Source: Deltaproteobacteria bacterium UBA5329 (GTDB lineage: Bacteria > Desulfobacterota > Syntrophorhabdia > Syntrophorhabdales > Syntrophorhabdaceae). Taken from it: 11,030 nucleotides of DNA. The notes below the pieces were generated by a model. That model saw only the letters and a program-made list of their open reading frames with translations. It made no database searches and had not been told where the DNA came from. Made by a program: the position numbers and the translations under genes. Within the stretch, counting starts at the first letter, position 1. Each line of letters begins with the position of its first letter. Location of the stretch: contig DHQV01000014.1 of the NCBI GenBank assembly GCA_002408185.1, forward strand, positions 4,252 to 15,281, in the 5' to 3' direction. Below are positions 6,666 to 11,030 of this stretch, one piece after another.

Positions 6666-7880
6666 ATGCTGGAAAAGGTGAAGTTTCTTTGCTGCGGCTT
6701 TGTAACGTTCTGTTTCATCATCACATGTACGACGATCATTGTGGAGCAAGCCTATTCTGCAGAGAAGACGCCGGTTACCCGGTACTGGATGAGCGTATCG
6801 ACGGACAAAAGCGGTTTTCCGGGAATGCCATCGGGTACGGGAAGACCCGCGATGCCTGGTATCGGGAGTCTTTTCGGGATGGGAGGAGACAGTGGTTCAT
6901 CGGGCAAGCGACTGCATCTTGAGGTTAACTCGCCGAAAGGATTGCCTGCCGACCCCCAGGCCAATCACGATATCCCTCCCGCGCAGAATATGGGGCCGAC
7001 ATTGCCGCTCGTACCGCCCGAGGCTGGCAGGACATACGAGGGCAGTCACGTCGAAAGACCTGAAAAAATGGAAAAACCGAAGATGCGCATGGTTATATAC
7101 TGGGGCTGCTCGGAAACGATCAGGACCGGACAACCCTATGTCATTGACACAGAAAAGGCAAGCCCGGCAGAATTCGGGAAAATGTTCCAAGGAAGGAATA
7201 TAGCGGGACAACACCTTTCACCGCGGCCCGGGTGGGCATATGCCGATTGGCCGAACAAGAAGGACGGGAAGCAGGTACCGGCCAATAGTTCCCTTGTCGG
7301 CAATCATTTCGTGCACGGCAATTATCTTCCGGATATACGGTTTGCTATCGATGCCGGCCATGATTTCATGGCCCCCGTTGAATTCACGTCAACAAAAGGG
7401 AATCCTTCCGACAGCTTTTATTTTCAGTGGAATTCGATACCGACGGCAACAGGTTACTTCGCGACGGCCATGGGGCACGACCAGAAGACGGGGACCATGA
7501 TAGTCTGGAGTTCGAGCGATGTCCGTGAGGCAGGCTGGTCGCTGATGAACTATCTCTCCAACGAGGATGTCCGGCAGCTTGTCAGACAGCGCGTCGTAAT
7601 GCCTCCGTCCACAACCCGGTGTGTCATTCCCAGAGGAATTTTCAAGGATGCTCAGGGTGCGATGGTCCAGTTCATAGCGTATGGGAATGAACTGAATATC
7701 GTATATCCGACCAAACCTAAAGAACCGATATGGGCCGTTAAAGTACGCCGGAAATCAACCTCGATGCTGCCGCTTATGGAAATGTCTGCCAGGGAAGGGG
7801 GCACGGAGGGAGCGGTTGAGCCTGAGAAAAAAGAAGGCATAACCCCCGGCAAGGTACTGAAGGGATTGTTTGGATTCTAA
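6666..7880 (+). CDS. Secreted protein of unknown function
   Basis: The 404-residue precursor has a long signal peptide with likely cleavage after AYSA (residue 32), so the protein is periplasmic or exported. After RYWMSVST it has a Gly/Pro/Met-rich low-complexity stretch (about 50-80), a Pro-rich linker, and then a folded region with MRMVIYWGCSETIRTGQP, FMAPVEFTS, GTMIVWSSSDVREAGW, VVMPPSTTRCVIP and IAYGNELNIVYP. Cysteines in WGC and TRC could form a disulfide. The tail is charged (EKKEGITPGK). I recall uncharacterised proteobacterial proteins with the same 'RYWM...YWGCGE...DFMAP...WSSSE...TTRCxIPKGIF...AYGNEL' order; no function is known to me and no catalytic motif is evident. The start is fixed by AGGAGG at ideal spacing, and expression should be strong given the consensus promoter. 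It is monocistronic and convergent with the kinase gene. Confidence 0.85.
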   Translation: MLEKVKFLCCGFVTFCFIITCTTIIVEQAYSAEKTPVTRYWMSVSTDKSGFPGMPSGTGRPAMPGIGSLFGMGGDSGSSGKRLHLEVNSPKGLPADPQANHDIPPAQNMGPTLPLVPPEAGRTYEGSHVERPEKMEKPKMRMVIYWGCSETIRTGQPYVIDTEKASPAEFGKMFQGRNIAGQHLSPRPGWAYADWPNKKDGKQVPANSSLVGNHFVHGNYLPDIRFAIDAGHDFMAPVEFTSTKGNPSDSFYFQWNSIPTATGYFATAMGHDQKTGTMIVWSSSDVREAGWSLMNYLSNEDVRQLVRQRVVMPPSTTRCVIPRGIFKDAQGAMVQFIAYGNELNIVYPTKPKEPIWAVKVRRKSTSMLPLMEMSAREGGTEGAVEPEKKEGITPGKVLKGLFGF

Positions 7881-7885
7881 GAAAC

Positions 7886-7957
7886 AGGTTCGAGGTTCCG
7901 GGTTCTAGGTTATAGGTTAAAACATTCTTATTTGATCTGAACCTAGAACCTAGAATC
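7886..7957. repeat. Heptad repeat array C, inverted, forming a long imperfect hairpin
   Basis: Five contiguous 7-bp units, AGGTTCG (7886), AGGTTCC (7893), GGGTTCT (7900), AGGTTAT (7907) and AGGTTAA (7914), are followed by 18 unrelated bases. The reverse-complement units GAACCTA (7939), GAACCTA (7946) and GAATC (7953) come next. Positions 7901-7918 pair with 7940-7957 over 18 bp with two mismatches around a 21-nt loop. The block fills the 106-bp gap between two convergent genes. No T-run follows on either strand, so it is not a standard terminator. Confidence 0.75.
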
Positions 7958-7986
7958 ATCTCATGCTTTGCATTGTCAGGGGGACG

Positions 7987-8994
7987 TCATTGCAGTAATG
8001 ATACGCCGAACTTGAGACACTGCAGGGCTTCGGCGGCCAGTTTTTTCCTGTACGCAACGTCAAGGTAACGGTTTCGCGCAATCCTCATTTCGGCAACGGC
8101 CATATAGAAAGGGTTGCGCTGTGTTATCTCCCGGAAAACACGGGTGGGGTCACTAAAATGGGAAGCGTAACGGGCAAAGAAATGCTTTATGTAAGGTTCG
8201 CTTGTATACTTGTTTGCCGTTCTCCAGAAAAAGGCATGTTTGACCTCGGCACATACCATTCCCAGATCTAAAACGCCATCCGCCTCTTTCATTCTTTCAA
8301 GGTCTATGGCGACAACGTCTCCGTTGTCTCTAAATATAAAATTGGTCGGCGTCGGGTCTCCATGCACGATACCGCTCATCGAAGCCTTCATTATATCGCT
8401 ATCGAGCCATATGTCACGCATTTCCAGGTACTTATCCCGGTCGGGGGCCGCGACGATACCGTCCGTGCATAGGGTATCCAGTATCTTCCGGAAATATTCG
8501 TTTTGCGGATTGAGATCGACACAGGAAGAGCCGGCTGTTGTTCTATGCAAAGCAAAAAAGAACGATGCAAGTTCCGAAAGCTTTGCCTTAAGGCACGTGT
8601 TTCTCCCCTTATGGATGGCTTCCTTGAAATAGTGATCAAGGTCCCGGCCGTCTACGAACTCTTCAATAAGGGCGAGCCCAATTTTTCTTTCACGGCAGAT
8701 CGGGCGGACGACAAAATGCGGGGGCGTATCGAAACCGAATGAGCGTATGGCCTTTAAATTCTCATATTCATTGTTGTGTGGCACCCGTCTCAAGGGGCCA
8801 CCTGCGCCAGTATCAAAGAATTTGCCAATCAACGCTTTACCGGTTTTCTCCTCGGTGTACTTGTAGACTGTATTGCGCGACATTCTGCTTACGTGAAAAA
8901 CCGGGTCGGCAATGTAGGGGAAGGCCCGTGATGCCAGTATGTCGTACAAGGGATCGGTGGGTTCCAATATTCCAAGGTATTCTTCTGTCATCAT
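7987..8994 (-). CDS. Aminoglycoside-phosphotransferase-like kinase
   Basis: The 335-residue protein has a protein-kinase-like fold signature. An N-lobe contains ALIGKFF (Lys58, a candidate ATP-contacting lysine) and an Asn/Glu-rich segment NNEYENLKAI. A hinge-like stretch ALIEEFVDGRDLDHYF follows (about 108-123). The catalytic loop is VHGDPTPTNFIF, with His211, Asp213 and Asn218, and the metal-binding aspartate is in AIDLERM (Asp231). The active site therefore looks complete. The family phosphorylates small molecules (sugars, choline, aminoglycosides) or lipopolysaccharide sugars; the acceptor cannot be read from the sequence, and resistance should not be assumed. There is no signal peptide or membrane segment, so it is cytoplasmic. 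Two start codons are adjacent (8994 and 8991), neither with a Shine-Dalgarno; a TATAAT only eight bases upstream suggests a leaderless message. It is divergent from the 9144 gene by 149 bp. Confidence 0.85.
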   Translation of the reverse strand: MMTEEYLGILEPTDPLYDILASRAFPYIADPVFHVSRMSRNTVYKYTEEKTGKALIGKFFDTGAGGPLRRVPHNNEYENLKAIRSFGFDTPPHFVVRPICRERKIGLALIEEFVDGRDLDHYFKEAIHKGRNTCLKAKLSELASFFFALHRTTAGSSCVDLNPQNEYFRKILDTLCTDGIVAAPDRDKYLEMRDIWLDSDIMKASMSGIVHGDPTPTNFIFRDNGDVVAIDLERMKEADGVLDLGMVCAEVKHAFFWRTANKYTSEPYIKHFFARYASHFSDPTRVFREITQRNPFYMAVAEMRIARNRYLDVAYRKKLAAEALQCLKFGVSLLQ

Positions 8995-9002
8995 TGTCTA
9001 TG

Positions 9003-9008
9003 ATTATA
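9003..9008 (-). promoter_or_regulatory. Candidate -10 box of the kinase gene
   Basis: A perfect TATAAT on the minus strand ends eight bases before the ATG at 8994, so transcription would begin within a few bases of the start codon. No convincing -35 is seen at 16-18 bp. The absence of any purine-rich ribosome site between it and the ATG fits leaderless translation. Confidence 0.35.
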
Positions 9009-9143
9009 CATCAGTTGCACACAAACGTCTGCCGCCAGAGCGATTTTCGTGTCACCAGACATGTTCAATTGACAGTCGGTCATTGAAAATCCCATGTCTT
9101 TGAGGTTATTATGGAGGATTGGAGATGAATTGAAGAGGGATAT

Positions 9144-9758
9144 ATGAAAAAATGGAACGGCATTATCGGGCAGTTTAACTTGGCGAACAAACCGCTTACC
9201 AAGACACTCTTGGACAAGGCATCGCAGCATATCGAGACGATCGAGCACAATTATGGGTTTTCCCTCGATGCCCTCGACTCCCTGGACAGTATGGTAGAAA
9301 CGGCTGTGGTTGCCGATACTCTATGCCTTTTATTGCCGCCACTTGTCTCGGCGAAGGATGACCACTCCAACGGCTCCTTTCCCAGGGACAGGCTCCTCAC
9401 CTTTGTCTGCGCAATATGGTTTTTTACCAGTGTGATCCCCCGGCTCGAAGCGGAGGGCTATAAAATGGATATCGTCGCGTTGTCGGACCAGATCGGAGGG
9501 GTCCTGTTTGCGCCGTATGGCGAGGAGAACGGAGCAGGGCTTGCCAGAATCGGTATCCAGTACTGGAAGGAACTGGGCGTCCATGCACCGTCCTCGGTCA
9601 TCGAATGGCACAGGGCTTTTGCACAGATGATATTCATACATTACGAGGCAATGACGAGCGACACGGTCGATATTGGTGATCTCGACCTCGACGCGACGAT
9701 AGGCAAGATGGTTACCGTGTTTCTATCGTTGAACTTCAGTCTTCCCGAAACGAATTAG
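9144..9758 (+). CDS. Hypothetical soluble protein
   Basis: I do not recognise this 204-residue protein. It has no signal peptide and no clear transmembrane helix; the most hydrophobic part is LLTFVCAIWFFTSVIP near residue 90. The sequence appears mostly helical, with an acidic C-terminal third (DTVDIGDLDLDATIGKM). Possible landmarks are the ALDSLDSMVETAVVADTL helix and the IEWHRAFAQMIFIHYEAM segment, whose two histidines and acidic residues could bind a metal or simply be structural. The start is supported by GAGGG at 9135-9139, four bases upstream. A TTGACA at 9069-9074 has no matching -10. Its nearest neighbour is the divergent kinase gene; a shared role is possible but unsupported. Confidence 0.7.
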   Translation: MKKWNGIIGQFNLANKPLTKTLLDKASQHIETIEHNYGFSLDALDSLDSMVETAVVADTLCLLLPPLVSAKDDHSNGSFPRDRLLTFVCAIWFFTSVIPRLEAEGYKMDIVALSDQIGGVLFAPYGEENGAGLARIGIQYWKELGVHAPSSVIEWHRAFAQMIFIHYEAMTSDTVDIGDLDLDATIGKMVTVFLSLNFSLPETN

Positions 9759-9774
9759 GAACGGGGCCGGTTTT

Positions 9775-9816
9775 ACGTTCTGCGTTCTACTTCAAAGACA
9801 AATGCCGTAGAACGTA
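9775..9816. repeat. Heptad repeat array D1 (ACGTTCT unit), inverted
   Basis: ACGTTCT (9775) and GCGTTCT (9782), followed by ACTTC, oppose GTAGAACGTA (9807-9816). CGTTCTAC (9783-9790) pairs perfectly with GTAGAACG (9807-9814) around 16 bases. It follows the 9144 stop codon by 16 bp. Confidence 0.6.
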
Positions 9817-9876
9817 AGGGTTGATAGTATAACAAACAACTACCACCATGTGCTTGTCATTTATTGTGCCAGCAAC

Positions 9877-9966
9877 CCGTAAGACGTAAACGTAAAACGT
9901 AAATTATTATGTGTTCGGATCCTACCAATTTACGTGCTTACGTTTTATATTTCACTTTTTACGGTT
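9877..9966. repeat. Heptad repeat array D2 (ACGTAAA unit), inverted
   Basis: CCGTAAG (9877), a 6-bp ACGTAA (9884), ACGTAAA (9890) and ACGTAAA (9897) are mirrored by TTTACGT, TTACGTT and TTTACGG copies between 9929 and 9965. ACGTAAATT (9897-9905) pairs perfectly with AATTTACGT (9927-9935) around a 21-nt loop, and the stem can be extended across a small internal loop by CGTAA/TTACG. No T-run follows. Confidence 0.65.
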
Positions 9967-10074
9967 TACAATAGGCGAAAAACATTGAATATGGGACGGT
10001 TTCTCAGTCACTCCTTGTATATAATGGTACCCATCGTTCAAGGCGAGCGTGATGTTCCCGGCTTCAAGTACGTT

Positions 10075-10104
10075 AAAAAAGGGGACCGTTCCGGTCCCCT
10101 TTTT
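10075..10104. terminator. Bidirectional rho-independent terminator
   Basis: Six A residues, the stem GGGGACCG (10081-10088) paired with CGGTCCCC (10092-10099) around a three-base loop, then five T residues. The flanks make it functional on both strands. Its position 27 bp past the stop of the minus-strand outer membrane protein indicates that it serves that gene first, and it would also stop read-through from the 9144 side. Confidence 0.9.
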
Positions 10105-10130
10105 GTTTCCCTATTCCATGCATGGGATTT

Positions 10131-11030
10131 TTAGAAGAAATACCATGCTGCAACCCTGTACTGATTTATTGTTCCGTTATTATCCGCATAGGGCGCTGAC
10201 GGGCCGTTGCCGTTATAACTAGCGTAGATCCTTGTCCATTCAAGCCCAAACCGGATCGCCTGATTGGCATTCCAGAGCAATGTCGCACCATACTGCTGGA
10301 TCATGTTGGGAAGGTTACGCCGGGTCTGGGCATTGGCATCGGCGGCCGCTCCACGGGCCCATGAACTGTAATTATATTTCAGATAGCCATAAAGGCCGTT
10401 GATCGAAAGAGAATCGGTGAACCAGAAGGAGGCCTGGGTAAAAAGCCCGTACATCGTCGGTGCAGATGCTTCGTCGACTGCCCGCCAGTAGGTGCCCTGG
10501 CTTATATTATTCGTAAGGCCCATCCAGCCGTTTCCCGCCGTGTTCTGACCGATAAAGAAATTACCGTTGATAAGAAAGGCCATGGCTTTGTTGCCCTGTT
10601 TTTCAGGAATGATAGGTACGCTGTACCTGAAAGCGGCGATCCATGAATCGGTCGTATCATCATCATAACCGTTAGCCGAAGTTGCGGTCGGAGCCGTGAC
10701 GGTACCGGAGTTGGCTATTTTCTTTTCCCTGCCATAATATCCGCCCAAACCGAGCTTGAGGTTGTTGGAGCCAATCCTGCCACAGCGGTCGCTCCAGTAT
10801 GCGATCTCGCCCATAAGCCCGGGCCAGTCGCTCCTGGCTTTATCGTCATTGTACCCGCGAACGTAAGGAGATGTACCGGTACCGGACCATTCAGTCGCGG
10901 AAGTCAAACCGAACATGGCATTGAATTCCTTCGTGAAGAAGTACCGGTATGCTATCTGGGGTGTACGGATACCGCGCAAAAACTGGGTGTAATTGCTAGT
11001 CCCGATCCAGGCGCCATAATATGGCATACC
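10131..11030 (-). CDS. Outer membrane beta-barrel (porin-like) protein, N-terminus outside window
   Basis: The frame is open to the right edge. About 299 residues are visible, and the methionine at 11027 is internal rather than the start. The sequence has the alternating polar/aromatic pattern of transmembrane beta strands, for example FFIGQNTAG, GLFTQASFWFTDSLSINGL, YGYLKYNYSSW and QAIRFGLEWTRIYASY, with Gly/Asn/Asp-rich turns. It ends in YRVAAWYFF, with the terminal phenylalanine recognised by the BAM assembly machinery. An aligned stretch GEIAYWSDRCGRIGSNNLKLGLGGYYGRE resembles porins of the DcaP-like type I recall from Deltaproteobacteria. Only one cysteine is visible. The substrate or pore specificity cannot be judged. 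The gene is transcribed leftward into the terminator at 10075-10104. Confidence 0.8.
   Translation of the reverse strand, partial: GMPYYGAWIGTSNYTQFLRGIRTPQIAYRYFFTKEFNAMFGLTSATEWSGTGTSPYVRGYNDDKARSDWPGLMGEIAYWSDRCGRIGSNNLKLGLGGYYGREKKIANSGTVTAPTATSANGYDDDTTDSWIAAFRYSVPIIPEKQGNKAMAFLINGNFFIGQNTAGNGWMGLTNNISQGTYWRAVDEASAPTMYGLFTQASFWFTDSLSINGLYGYLKYNYSSWARGAAADANAQTRRNLPNMIQQYGATLLWNANQAIRFGLEWTRIYASYNGNGPSAPYADNNGTINQYRVAAWYFF

Larger units (their letters stand above)
9759..10130. other. Convergent intergenic gap of 372 bp
   Basis: No gene is evident. The 66-codon open frame from 9934 begins inside a heptad array and reads through a terminator stem. The gap holds two inverted heptad arrays (9775-9816 and 9877-9966) and a bidirectional terminator (10075-10104). 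I see nothing nameable in 9970-10070. Confidence 0.6.

Noticed and set aside
3967..9966. Heptad arrays as CRISPR
   Set aside because: Units are 7 bp, imperfect and contiguous without unique spacers, and no cas gene is present.
10020..10104. A possible second small RNA from a TATAAT at 10020-10025 to the terminator
   Set aside because: There is no -35 at 16-18 bp and no TGn extension, and the terminator is already explained by the minus-strand outer membrane protein gene.
9934..10134. A 66-codon open frame on the plus strand
   Set aside because: It starts inside a heptad repeat array, reads through the bidirectional terminator and has no Shine-Dalgarno.

Overview
The window looks like chromosomal DNA from an anaerobic Gram-negative bacterium. 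My best guess is Desulfobacterota (former Deltaproteobacteria). The guess rests on an FMN-binding glutamate synthase remnant of the kind I associate with that group, an old-yellow-enzyme/FadH-type iron-sulfur flavoenzyme paired with a clostridial-type ferredoxin, and a beta-barrel outer membrane protein. The phylum is inference; no rRNA or other marker gene is present.

Layout. (1) Positions 1-653 hold the decayed 3' end of a glutamate synthase-family gene, broken by at least four frameshifts and an apparent internal deletion and closed by a clear terminator. (2) 654-1001 has no gene, but carries a hairpin and a promoter with an inverted repeat at its -35. (3) 1002-1346 encodes a small secreted or membrane protein. 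(4) 1558-3966 is a complete glycogen phosphorylase (glgP). (5) 4080-6205 is a two-gene unit: a FadH-like FMN/4Fe-4S/FAD reductase overlapping a 2[4Fe-4S] ferredoxin gene. (6) 6206-6665 has no protein gene. It holds short heptad repeats, a candidate ~81-nt small RNA on the minus strand with an extended -10 promoter and its own terminator, and a near-perfect sigma-70 promoter for the next gene. (7) 6666-7880 encodes a secreted protein of unknown function. (8) 7987-8994 (minus) encodes an aminoglycoside-phosphotransferase-like kinase that may be translated from a leaderless message. (9) 9144-9758 encodes a soluble protein I do not recognise, divergent from the kinase. (10) 9759-10130 has no gene and holds inverted heptad repeats and a bidirectional terminator. 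(11) 10131 to the right edge (minus) is the C-terminal part of an outer membrane beta-barrel protein.

The genes do not form one pathway. The only tight functional unit is the reductase plus ferredoxin, which probably form a redox couple acting on an enoyl-CoA or related substrate. Two observations stand out. One is the candidate small RNA, whose terminator loop carries seven consecutive C residues. The other is a recurring architecture in which four intergenic gaps carry imperfect 7-bp tandem repeats. The unit differs from gap to gap, the repeats are often present in both orientations, and three of the four gaps lie between convergent transcripts.
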